A DNA stretch of 64,000 nucleotides from Lineus longissimus (taxonomy: Eukaryota > Nemertea > Pilidiophora > Heteronemertea > Lineidae), in assembly GCF_910592395.1 (NCBI RefSeq), contig NC_088325.1, positions 13,642,109-13,706,108 of the forward strand, given 5' to 3'. Positions 1 to 10,506 of the stretch are shown in pieces (position 1 is the stretch's first letter; every line of letters begins with the position of its first letter). Made by a program: the position numbers and the translations under genes. The notes beneath the pieces are model-generated. The model was not told the DNA's origin and did not search any database. It saw only the letters and a program-made list of their open reading frames with translations.

Positions 1-840
1 AAAGATTTAAAGCTATAATTTAAGCCCCAAATCACCATACAGGGACATTGAACATATTGAATAAAGAATAAACATCACCTTCATGAACAATTCGTCAATA
101 TTCAATGGATAACTTTTTCCAACTTGAATTTCACTGCATTTTTTTAACCCTTGGAGACCACAAAAGACGACGTTTGGCTCGGGACCATTGTTGCATTGAT
201 TTGCCAAGTTGAATTGTCATGAGATATCAGATGATGAAAAGTGGATAAATCCATTATGAAATAGACATATTTATCAATAAATTGCTAAAATGTTTACAAA
301 CAGATATCACAAGAATACAAACATGAACCATGAAATACAACAAAACAACGAAAGTCATGAAAATTTGAACCAGACTCACTGACTGAATGGTAATTTTGAT
401 TCAATACTGTCTGGTTCCATGTACGGTGAATGATCACCATACGTTCCATCCGGTGACGGGCTGAAGTGAAGAAAGCCATGCACGTTTTGAATATTATTTG
501 ACGTTAATTTTGACCACGACTGTAGCTTTTCAGGTCAAGCAATGTGAAATGTTTGAAACAGCCACGAGGTATTAAAACACAGCCTTGGATGACGAAAAAT
601 AGTTGAATACTCTACCCATAATCACCACCTCTGGAAAATTTACAATATTTGTAAGGTTGGTAGGAAGACTGGTCATCAAAATTGTCATAGTCCTTAAACG
701 GAAGAGGCATTTTTCCAAGACAGTCACCCACTACAGTTAAATGTACTTCCAACACAGATACAAATGCACAAATGATAGATGCCTGGCATATTAGGCCTTT
801 GAAGACTAGTGTAATACAACAATAGAATTAATAAAAAGAT
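1..840. other. AT-rich stretch, no gene seen
   Basis: Only short random open frames occur here, none with a recognisable domain or with splice borders that connect to anything downstream. It may be intergenic sequence or the 3' flank of a gene outside the window. Confidence 0.5.
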
Positions 841-873
841 AATTAGCAAAGGCCAAGTAATTAGAATACTGGG

Positions 874-1300
874 CAACTCGGCCTATTCCCAACTCGGCCT
901 ACCAACTCGGCCTGATAATAAATTATTGGTTTATTGGCATAGGTTTTCCATATATTGTTTTTTTTTGTTGCTGTATATATAGGCATACTATTTATTCATT
1001 CCTGGTGGAAATTTGAAGAGAATTCATCAAGATTTGGAGGAGAAATCCATGAAAGTACATTTGGAGTGCTACCGCGACTTTTCCACACTCGCCGCCGTTA
1101 TTTCATGGATTTCTCCTTCAAATCCCAATGAATTTTCTTCAAATTTCCAACAGGAATGAATACATAGTAGGCCTATATATACCAACAAAAAACAAAAAAA
1201 TATAAGAAAAACTTATGCCAATAAACCAATGATTTATAAACCAGGCCGAGTTGGTAGGCCTAGTTGGTAATAGGCCTAGTTGGTAATAGGCCGAGTTGGT
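874..1300. repeat. Long imperfect fold-back (inverted repeat) element
   Basis: Two arms of roughly 180 bp (about 874-1055 and 1085-1300) are reverse complements of each other with scattered mismatches. They share the block around 'attggtttattggcat', the block around 'attcattcctg.tggaaatttgaag' and the block 'ggagaaatccatga'. Both outer ends carry short direct repeats of 'caactcggccta', three on the left and four on the right. No coding sequence lies inside. The structure suggests a non-autonomous fold-back transposon or a snapback MITE; the family is not identified. Confidence 0.75.
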
Positions 1301-2850
1301 CATACACCAGTCATTAGCCTAGATACCTGATAACCTAATATCAGGACTCTCAAATGTAGGTTATTCTGAAAGGCCCAAACAATCAACCTTGAGAATCAGT
1401 AACCCGGATTTTTATCATATCTTCATCTTGTGTGTTTAAGGCAGGCATTCAAAACTATTATCTTTTCAAGGCCAGTACGCAGGATTTTCAATTACATGGA
1501 GACCTCTACACCCTGTATTTTTTAGCCTATTTTGGGGACATATTTTTTTTCTTTTTAGCTTAATTTGGGGACGTTTCGTTGTGCCAATTTGCCTGAACAT
1601 CGATGTCCTTATTGACTGACATTGTCACATGCACCTGAAAACTCATAATTTTAGGATGAAAAGTATCAAATTAGGCCATTTAGGATGAGATTTGGTCATT
1701 TAAGGTGTCAAAAAACGCTTCAGGGGGTCAAATTACCCCTTAAAAAAAAAAAAAATTTTTTTTTTTTTTCAGGGCCTAATTTGGGGACATGCCAAATTTC
1801 CTACACCGTATAGCGGTGTGAAAATGATGTAATCAAAAGGCCTGGTACGGCATGTTGGAATGCCTGGTTGAGTCTCAGCAAGCTGGGGGATTGATTCTCC
1901 AGAGTTTCTTCAATGGGACAACCTCAATTCAATCCTTTGAACGAAATGACACTGAAGACATCACAATTAGGGAAAATTATTGATTCGAGATACTCCATCA
2001 TAATTGTATAGAAACTTGCTGGCAAATAAAGATGGTTTTGACACAGGCTGAACATTACACAACATTTCATGCACAGACCAAACATGGGGTTCACAAAAAT
2101 ACAAAATAGTCCGCAGTTCAGCGTGAAGGCAGGACAAGCCTTGGCTATTTGACATTGACCATGGTACTCAGACATGACATAAAACCCATTTGTTCCACGA
2201 AGCCTTTAGTTGGTAGCAACATAGACTCGAATGTGCCATCTATGTTTTAGAGACTCAATTTTTTCTAATCTATCTGTTTTACCACTATCAAACTCTTTTA
2301 AATCCAAATATTTGCTTCTAACTCAAGTGCCTTGGAGCATGCTTAGCTTGTACAAGGCACTATAATATCCGGTAAAAAAAAATTAAAAAAAATATATATA
2401 TGGGCAGAGACATGTATTCATCCACGACCGGAAGTGTGGCACACATAGAGCTTATCAAAATGTGAAGTTGTGGTAAATACATGGCTGGGATGGACCAAAG
2501 TGGAATTAATTCTCAATCTGTGGTTGATTCTTAATCTACAGAGTCAGGCCATCACAGAAATATGCTTTTTGATAATATATTTCATGTATTTAAGAAAATG
2601 TGGTCTCACTGGTCAGTTTAGAACTTGTACTTTGACAGGGCCATATCAATGCGCCAGTGACGTTTTGATGGATATGGTGTACGGAAATCTTTTTTTCTCA
2701 GGCAATCGGTATTGGAATTTTTTAAAACTTTATTATGCTATTGGCAAAGGGTTTTTCTTGACATATATAAAATTTTGTGCAGATTGATTGGTCCAAGGTG
2801 TACTTTTTTTACCAAAACATATGCACAACAATGTACATGTAATGTACACA
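1301..2850. other. Intergenic stretch with a homopolymer palindrome
   Basis: No convincing coding exon. It holds an A14T14 tract at 1742-1769 and AT-rich DNA near 2380-2400. The 105-codon frame near 2470-2787 has no compositional or domain support. Confidence 0.5.
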
Positions 2851-2853
2851 AGT

Positions 2854-2859
2854 TTTAAT
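2854..2859 (-). other. Possible poly(A) signal (ATTAAA) of the 3.1-5.2 kb gene
   Basis: The forward strand reads TTTAAT, which is ATTAAA on the minus strand, about 285 nt after the stop codon at 3142. A canonical AATAAA follows at 2734-2729. Confidence 0.4.
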
Positions 2860-3141
2860 AGAGGACTCTGGCCATATACAGATATCAAATCATTTGCTTG
2901 CTGATAGCTCACCGAATAAGACCTAAGACAATGAATGTTGACAAGGTCTTGGACAATTGTAACAGCATTGAAACGAAAGGGTTAGTCCATCACTTTCCGA
3001 CAACTTACCAAAATACCACATCAGTGGAACCACAAAGTGCATTTCTAACATTGTTACTTCTGTAATGCTAGAAATTACGCTGGTAAAGTTATATATATTT
3101 TGCAAAGGACCCAATCATTGTATATATTTGTCATAATAGAT

Positions 3142-5171
3142 TTAGGAAAAATATCCACACCTTTTTTCTGGCGATCTGTGAGTTGCTTGATCAACGTGAA
3201 TTTCTGCATCAGCTGGGGTGTGACTGCCGGCAGGGGTAGTGCCAGTGGAGCCAGAGTGACCACGCTGAAAGGCAGCCACCGCGACGGCTTTGTCTCTGAT
3301 AGCTCGCCACTGCTGGTAGGGGACGCCGCTAGAACAGGTAAACAACAAGCACACTATAAGCAACTCCAAGCAAATACGTGAAAAGAAGTGAAACTTTACC
3401 GGACACTTTGAACAATAAGAATGCATACACAGTCAAGAGGAATAATAAGGACAAAGTGCAGGCCTGACAAGCAGTGTTCTCCACAGGGTTTTCTCAAGGT
3501 AGGGTGATACCCTTTCATGACGTTTTACCAGTGTGCAACACGAGGTAGAGTGGCCAGCAATTTCAGATAGGGTGGCCCTATAGGAACCCTCTGCAAAGTT
3601 CTAGAGCAAGGTAGGGTGGCTCTTCCAAGTTAGGGTGGTAAGCTGCCAAGGTTGGGTTGGTCACCCTGACAAATAGCCTTGTGGAGAACACTGGACTAGA
3701 AGCCCCCTAACTTCTTCCATAAACTGGGTCCACTGTACTCAATCGGCAGTAGCATCTTTAAAAGTTAGCTACATTTTTTTGTAGCTAGCACTGTAAAGCC
3801 GACTGAGCAACTGGGAAGTGTAAATAGGAATAATGAGGATATGACAATGAAGCTGATTTAATCTAGATTCTACCCAGCATAAGTGGTCAAGCAGGCCATT
3901 GGCCAGGTGCTGGACTTGCAAGGTGTAAATTTTCGTCCTTGGGGTAGTGCCTAACAGAAAACTTCCTTTCAAATTAACGCGCTACATGCACAAAGGGTGT
4001 CCTAGATGAAGATTATCGCTCCACATGGTGTGAACTATAATTCTCACACAGTCACAGCTTTCTTTAGTGATCACTCTGCGGACAGCTGTCATCAAATTCT
4101 TTAAATCACCACATAATATCATCAGATTTTTAAGCAATCAATTTCCACTAAATTCTTCCCACCAGGATGTCTGGTCAAAAATCCACAAAATGAGATCTTG
4201 TATTCAAACATGAGGGGCAGTAGAAACCTATTTTAAATTCAGTACCAGCACACACACGTCAAGCACAGATGCACTATACAAACATAACAGTCAAGCCAAG
4301 CTTTTTCATCACTAAAGACAAATGACAAACACAAATGCATACACATGCAGGGTTTTAAAAAACATGCATGCAACGAAAACCATGATGATACCCCTATCAG
4401 ACTGGTAATGTAGAAACTTCGACCACATTTTAACTCAATCTGGCCCAAATGGTTCTGACATCAAGTCACCCTTTAAAACAGTGAATTGAAAACACCTCCT
4501 ACACAATTTTAGAATGCAGCAAAAAATGCTAGAGTATACCTATGACTGATCTGCCTCTCGATCAGAGCCCTTGTCTGCTCACGTTCTTCAATGGGATATT
4601 CCGGCATCTCACAGGGGTCGGACACCTGGTGTTCATTGCTGACGACACGTTTTCTGTAATGTTCGGTCAGCTCCGAAAACTTTTCATCCACCTCTGCTAC
4701 TATCTTCTTTGAAAATCGTATATGATCTGGCTTAAATGGTCGACATTGTGGTCCAGGGGTGCCATCAGGAGTGCAGTTGTCTGAAATGGGACGAAGAGAT
4801 ATCATTCATACGGAGCACATTTTTTCGTTCGTTTGATGGTGGGAAAAGTGCTCGCCTAGCAAGCCAAGATTGAAGAGAAAATTTGAAAATTAAAGTCAGC
4901 ACGAAAATTTTAAGGACAAGGACTGCGTCCACAGGCTCAATGATTTCTGGGATCACACCGATTGACTGAAAGCGACATATATCGAATATATCTAACCGGC
5001 ACAAACAAAGACACAACAATTACCGGATGCCGCTCCAGACCCATCAACATTCATGCCTGAAGTGTCATTCAAGTCCAGGGGTTGTGCTCCTCCAGCAGCA
5101 AACTTTTTGTTCAAGTTAGACGGAACTGCAGCCCCGTTTTCACCACCATTCGGTGCTTCTCGCTTGGACAT
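3142..5171 (-). CDS. Three-exon gene for an unrecognised 191-aa hydrophilic protein
   Basis: I do not recognise this protein. Exons are 5171-5024, 4780-4540 and 3328-3142. All borders are GT/AG and the phases match (1, then 2), giving one open frame of 191 residues. The start is the ATG at 5171; the frame upstream of it has no ATG. The N-terminus (about 1-50) is Gly/Asn/Ala-rich and low in complexity. The middle exon is charged and probably helical, with the stretches RPFKPDHIRFSKKI and EEREQTRALIERQISH. The C-terminal exon continues GVPYQQWRAIRDKAV and ends in a Ser/Thr/His-rich tail. There is no signal peptide or membrane segment, so a soluble, perhaps nuclear, protein is likely. It is divergent from the 18-finger gene, with start codons about 1.3 kb apart, so the two may share a promoter region. 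The last exon could instead use a weak donor near 3157. Confidence 0.65.
3472..3693. mobile_element. MITE-like element with 14-bp terminal inverted repeats
   Basis: The ends CAGTGTTCTCCACA (3472-3485) and TGTGGAGAACACTG (3680-3693) are perfect inverted repeats. The interior repeats 'agggtgg'-type words several times and has no coding capacity. The CAGTG ends recall hAT-type termini, but I cannot see a clean 8-bp target duplication. The element sits in the second intron of the 3.1-5.2 kb gene. Confidence 0.65.
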
Positions 5172-5316
5172 TTTTGATCGCCTTTTGATCAATATGATCT
5201 TCAAATATCAGTGTTCAAAACAGACACAACTTTACAAAGGATCGCTTGTGGAATTTTGGAGAAATATCAAGAAACGTTCGGACTGATTGCAGAAAAATAT
5301 TCTTTTACGTCGTCCA

Positions 5317-5357
5317 GGTAACCTCGACCCTAACCGCAGCGGAGGGTCGAGGTTACC
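5317..5357. repeat. 14-bp perfect hairpin in the 5' flank of the 3.1-5.2 kb gene
   Basis: GGTAACCTCGACCC at 5317-5330 pairs with GGGTCGAGGTTACC at 5344-5357 across a 13-nt loop. It lies about 150 bp upstream of the ATG at 5171, in the promoter or 5'UTR. Confidence 0.6.
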
Positions 5358-5404
5358 TCGGAGGCTCGAGGTTGCACTACACAGTGCGGAGGACGGTGTC
5401 CAAT

Positions 5405-5428
5405 CTTGACACTAGAGGCGCTGATTTC
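5405..5428. promoter_or_regulatory. 24-bp element shared with the 15.8 kb site (CTCF-like core)
   Basis: The 24 bases here, with core ACACTAGAGGCGCTGA, are identical to 15830-15853. Both copies lie 0.2-0.9 kb upstream of a minus-strand start codon (5171 and 14962). The core resembles the general CTCF consensus but is one G short. A dispersed-repeat fragment is the alternative. Confidence 0.4.
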
Positions 5429-6495
5429 TCGAATATAGACCACCAGACCTCATAAACCGAGCTTTTTATTGTTCTCGTGGTTTACGGAAAAGTAGGCCCA
5501 AAATTTAATAGTGTCTTAAAAACAATATTCAGTTAATGGAAATACACTTTTTCCATAACTGTATGCTTGATATTGCCCTACTGCCTTTTTCATGAATCAA
5601 TTTTGAGCATTATGTTTACAACGTAGTTATTATAGCACGAAATATGACTCTAAAATGCTAATTACTCGTCCATCGCTGAAATTTTAGTGTGAGAATTGCT
5701 CGCTATAAGCTAGGTGATTGCGCCCCTAAACGACCCCCTAAACCGACAACTTCCCCGGAACTCGAACTTTAACGTGAGTTAACTGTAATCTTACTCTCTA
5801 CATACCAAAGTGATTTATCTAGGAATACAGTTGAACTTGAATGAAAACTAATGATGTGTTGATGAGTTCAATGAATCCTTCAATTCCTTTGGTTTTCTTG
5901 GCGAAATGACGACGTCCGACAATGACCCGTCGACGTACAACTGCAATGCAGAGCCATTTTTGTTTAAACAGTTATCTATTTTCGGACGAAACTCAGTCCC
6001 TCACAAACTTTGGTCGATTTCGGAGAGAGCATCTCGTCTCATTTAGCCAATTGTTCATATGTTTCTTCATCATGTATATTCCTCTTCTTGATGATCATGA
6101 TTGATGGCTAGGCCCCTATAATAAATAAGCTAAGGGGCCGTGTAGTAGATAAGATAGATATAGATTTGCTTGCCTCGTGGCTTCTTCTCATTGTCTGCGA
6201 GAATGATAATTCCGAGTGTATAATATGATTGGCGTCTCAGGTCCTGTGAGGAGGAGGGGGCAGCCAGTAAAATCACGGGCTGTGGGAATTGCGAGCCGGT
6301 GGTGTACACATAGAGTATCGCCACAACAACGTTGATATGATTACTCGTCGTTTCAGCGGGCATGACTTGGGACATCCAGTGACGCAGCAAAAAGTAGCGA
6401 CGGTACAACCAGAAGTAGCAACAACTCGCAATACGGGATCCTTGCCTGACTGGTGCCTGGACCACTTATAGTTGGTCACCAAGACTGTCTTCAAG

Positions 6496-8631
6496 ATGTC
6501 AGAAAATCATCCAAGAATTGATAACATAGAAAATGAAATGTGTAATGACTGTGCCAGTCCATATCCAGTAATTTTGACTGTAAATTGTACTGATTTACAT
6601 GATAGTGACAGTTGCAGTCGCCCTGACATGCCTGAGCTAGGGATTCTTAAAGCCGTACAAGTTGAACCTGTACCATTAGATCTTCGGCAAGTTGGGGGAG
6701 CTGCTGCTTTGTTAAAGATTCAGGCGAATGATCCGATTCATCCTGTTCCTAGTGAACCAGTGGACTCTTTAGTGGCTCCACCATTGGATGATCACCTCAC
6801 CATTACAAGTCTTCATACCAAATCAACCTATCCTCCAGCACAACTCGCAATACCTGATCATCAGAATCCCTCTGGTTCCAGTTTAGCATTTGCTGTCTCT
6901 CGGGGTCTGGTGCACAAAGAACGTCTCCATTCTAATGAAAAGAAATTCAAATGTAACGAATGTGGTCAAGCTTTTCTGGAAAAGTTTTGCCTAATCAAGC
7001 ACAGGCTGGTTCATGTTGTCAGAAAACAATTCAGGTGTGACAAGTGTCATAGAACATTCACTCAAAAGAAAAAGTTGATGCAACATAAGGGTATTCATGT
7101 TGGTGATATTTCATATGGTTGCAACCGGTGTGATTTAACTTTCAGACGAATTGAAAGTCGAATCATTCATAAACAGGTTCATACTGATGAGAGAAGGTTT
7201 TTATGTCATCAGTGTGGTGAGGCATTCATGCTGTATGGCAGCCTCGTCAAACATCAGTGTTATCATGGAGAACTAGCCTTTCCATTCAGATGTGACCTCT
7301 GTAATAGCACATTCAAGAGGAGTTTGCAACTGAAACGCCATAGGCGAACATGTGTTGTCCACAACCCTGACCCAGAGTCTGAATTTCCATTCACATCAGA
7401 GCCAACCGATGACGCAGTTTTATCCAACACTAAGCGAATAAAACATACCGCGAAAGGTAACGCAAAGAAGGGTATTCATACAATAGAAAAGTTCAAATGT
7501 GAAAAGTGTATTAAAACGTTTACAAACACTTCAAAGTTTCTTCGACATCAACGAGTTCACACCAACGACACGCCGTTTAAGTGTGACTTTTGTCAAGAAG
7601 CATTCCGTGACTTTGATACCTTGACCCAACACAGGCTTACTCATATAGGAGAAAAGGTTTTCTGTTGTGAATACTGTGAAAAAACATTCTCAGATAAGAA
7701 ACGTCTTTTAGTCCATAAGCGTGCATGCAGCCATAATAAAGCGACACCACGTTTTGTTTGTGATCATTGCGGGCAGGTATTCGTACAACCATCATCGCTC
7801 AAGGCGCATAAGCGCTCTCATACTGGTGAAAAGCCTTTTAAATGCACACAGTGTACGAGGTCGTTTGCTGCAAGGCGCTATCTCACGGATCATGTAAGGT
7901 TGGTTCATTCTGGAGAAAAACGGTGCATGTGTGATATTTGTGGTAAAATCTTTCCGAAGCGAGATAATCTTGTTCAGCATAAAAACATCCACACAGGAGA
8001 AAAACCTTATAAGTGTGACCTATGTGATAGCTCTTGGGCGGCGAGGAGCAATCTCTCGAAGCATAAAATGAAAATGCATTCCACCAAACCGATGAAACCT
8101 AAGAAGAAACCTTATACATGTGACCAGTGTGATAAAGCATTTGTCAGTACACGTAATCTTATCAGCCATCAACGTGTTCATACAGGGGAAAGACCATTTA
8201 GATGTGACATGTGTGAGAAATCATTCCCCCACAAAAGTACCTTGAAATCACACATGCTCCGCATCCATATCAAGGAAAAACCATTCGAGTGTGATGAGTG
8301 CGATAAGAAATACGCCTACCAGAAAGATCTCAAAAAACATAAAATTCTCCACTCGGGTCATAGATTTAAGTGTGATCTGTGTGTAAAGGAATTTACCACA
8401 AGCGCTGGTCTCTCGAGACATCGGCAGCTCCATTCAGGCCTGAAGCCCCATCCATGTAGTGTTTGTGGGAAGGCTTTTACGAGGAAAGCGGGCCTGCTTG
8501 AGCATCAGAGACTTCACGAAGGGAAGAGACTATTTGGATGTGACGAATGTGGCAAGACTTTCACTCAGGCTGGTGGGCTGAGGCAACATAAACGAACCCA
8601 TTCAGCTCAGAAGACCTTCATGCCCATCTAA
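6496..8631 (+). CDS. 18-finger C2H2 zinc-finger protein, single-exon CDS, 711 aa
   Basis: Probably a nuclear DNA-binding transcription regulator. The ATG at 6496 is chosen because the open frame upstream has no other ATG. Residues 1-150 are finger-free and mostly polar. Residues 57-84 hold a motif (EPVPLDLRQVGGAAALLKI, then NDPIHPV) that resembles the motif in the two N-terminal exons at 57.9 and 62.0 kb. Eighteen C2H2 fingers run from about residue 151 to the C-terminus. Most are joined by TGEKP-like linkers, but several linkers are degenerate, and fingers 5 and 8 have altered final zinc ligands (HRRTC, and a stretched HKRACSH). Fingers 5 and 6 are separated by a spacer of about 55 residues rich in basic residues. 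Unlike its relatives in the 48-62 kb cluster it has no intron inside the CDS. A 5' non-coding exon is possible. AATAAA follows at 8911. Confidence 0.85.
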   Translation: MSENHPRIDNIENEMCNDCASPYPVILTVNCTDLHDSDSCSRPDMPELGILKAVQVEPVPLDLRQVGGAAALLKIQANDPIHPVPSEPVDSLVAPPLDDHLTITSLHTKSTYPPAQLAIPDHQNPSGSSLAFAVSRGLVHKERLHSNEKKFKCNECGQAFLEKFCLIKHRLVHVVRKQFRCDKCHRTFTQKKKLMQHKGIHVGDISYGCNRCDLTFRRIESRIIHKQVHTDERRFLCHQCGEAFMLYGSLVKHQCYHGELAFPFRCDLCNSTFKRSLQLKRHRRTCVVHNPDPESEFPFTSEPTDDAVLSNTKRIKHTAKGNAKKGIHTIEKFKCEKCIKTFTNTSKFLRHQRVHTNDTPFKCDFCQEAFRDFDTLTQHRLTHIGEKVFCCEYCEKTFSDKKRLLVHKRACSHNKATPRFVCDHCGQVFVQPSSLKAHKRSHTGEKPFKCTQCTRSFAARRYLTDHVRLVHSGEKRCMCDICGKIFPKRDNLVQHKNIHTGEKPYKCDLCDSSWAARSNLSKHKMKMHSTKPMKPKKKPYTCDQCDKAFVSTRNLISHQRVHTGERPFRCDMCEKSFPHKSTLKSHMLRIHIKEKPFECDECDKKYAYQKDLKKHKILHSGHRFKCDLCVKEFTTSAGLSRHRQLHSGLKPHPCSVCGKAFTRKAGLLEHQRLHEGKRLFGCDECGKTFTQAGGLRQHKRTHSAQKTFMPI

Positions 8632-8910
8632 AATGCTTGATATATCTGTGGGGGGTTAGGTGCCGGTTCGTCCTGTAGCATACGGTTATCAGTAGTTGTA
8701 GAGAGGCCAATTGTATTGCAAGCGTTGTTGCTGAAAACAAGGCAGTGTTTGTAAGTTTTAGGGGTATTCTGCTGCCTGAACTTTAAAAAGTGCCTGTTGA
8801 AAATGCTGTTGATTTTGATCTTAATGGGGAGTGTAATGTGCACAGACATTTGTGTAATACTAATACATTCAGGAGCAATGTACATGTTCATGTAATTGAG
8901 AGAAAAAAGA

Positions 8911-8916
8911 AATAAA
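8911..8916 (+). other. Poly(A) signal AATAAA of the 18-finger gene
   Basis: A canonical hexamer 280 nt after the stop codon, followed by T/G-rich sequence. Confidence 0.6.
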
Positions 8917-9374
8917 AGATTTTGTCAACAGGTATTTATTAAAAATTGCTGTTGTCTTCCATTTTATTCCTGTTGCACACAGTCACACGATAAGTTGGAT
9001 GTACCTTAATTACATGTATTGCCATTCCTCAATTACCTGACTCGGAGAGACGACATTTGCGACACAACCAGTCACATCAATCAGAAATGCTGCTGCAACC
9101 CGGGGATGCATTGAGAAGGACTAACTACTAGTGTTCTCTTGATTTATGATAATCACTGACACAACCTTTTGATAACAGAGCTGTGGCTCAGACTGCTCCA
9201 TGCAATAAACTAACCAATCAGGCAAATTTGTTCTTGCTTCCATTATGTACGTCTTACATCATTGGGCTGTAGTCGAGGACAATCCTGGCTGGTGTCACAA
9301 CCAAAGACCAGATAAGCAATGTAGCAGACACACGACCACAACCATACACACAAAAACACAGCTACCCTATCAAC

Positions 9375-9740
9375 TCCAGTGACTGATAAAGCAAGACTGC
9401 TGTCGATATTTTGGGCAGGTCTTCAACACAATTGGGCCTGCCCATCCACATATTATGGCTCCTTACTGAGTTTGCAGTAGATGCTCTTCAATTCAACTGA
9501 CCACATTACATATAGTGAGACTGCAGACACTTCGGATCAGTCCAAGATACAACTGGGACTAGCTAGGCACCACACAGGACAGCTCCTGACTGAGTTGCCA
9601 GTAGATGATCTGCACTCCAAGTGACCATATCACACACATGTAGTGAGACTGCAGACACTTCGGATCAGTCCTGGACACAACTGGAACTGGCCAGGACACA
9701 TGACAGCACCTGACTGTGTTGACAGCAGATGATCTTCATG
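9375..9740. repeat. About 128-bp tandem repeat, nearly three diverged copies
   Basis: The words 'gtgagactgcagacacttcg' at 9515 and 9643 lie 128 bp apart. 'cagtagatgctctt', 'cagtagatgatctg' and 'cagcagatgatctt' recur near 9476, 9599 and 9723. It lies in the gap between the 3' ends of the converging 18-finger and GPS2 genes. The rest of 8920-10165 shows nothing else. Confidence 0.6.
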
Positions 9741-10168
9741 AAAAATGAAGGAGCACAAAGAGAGACAAAAATCAATTTCCTCTTTTTCATAAATAAAACC
9801 AGTTTTATTACACCAATTAACAATGACAAACTGTTACCAGTACAGTTTAAGGAAGTACATGTACATGTATTTGACAAGCTACATGCAGAATGTAGAAGAG
9901 GGTCCTCACAGGTGAGAGTTCAAAGTTCTATTACATGTATTCATGAAAATTTAGCCGAGATACATGTATCTTCATTTAATAGCATAAGAGGGTTGCACAT
10001 TTATACATCTGTTGTCCTATTATTGGTGGACACAATGACTACATAATCTGAATGTTGCACAAACACAAATTTACAACTTTAAATAATCGGAGGTGAAGTG
10101 ACTTGCCAGCACATCTTAAACCAACTACAGCACATCTTAAATAACATTGAATGTCAAGTAAACTTTAC

Positions 10169-10174
10169 TTTATT
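10169..10174 (-). other. Poly(A) signal AATAAA of GPS2
   Basis: The forward strand reads TTTATT, about 335 nt beyond the GPS2 stop codon at 10507. Confidence 0.55.
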
Positions 10175-10506
10175 AGTGTATATCACTAGACACACCGACA
10201 TATTCCAACTCTAGCCCTATTGGACTTGCAAAGTAAATCCCAACCCAACTCACCAAACAGCGATGCTGAACAGCTGAGAGCAGATCAAATCGGTCATCAC
10301 TCAGTCTTCCGAGTCTTATTTCCATTGAACTATCGCTGACCAATTAGTTCCCTATCACTGTCTTCGATACTAAACTACTAGCCTTTTCAGCACCGGGTTA
10401 CAAAAATCAGTCAAACAGATTTCCTGGCAATCTTCAGGTTACCATAGCAACTCGTACTATGCCCAGAGTCCCCCATCATGATCCCCATCATGTCACGTTA
10501 AGTGCT

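Noticed and set aside
1742-1769. A14T14 tract as a terminator or functional palindrome
   Set aside because: A simple homopolymer junction without gene context; bacterial-type terminators do not apply here.
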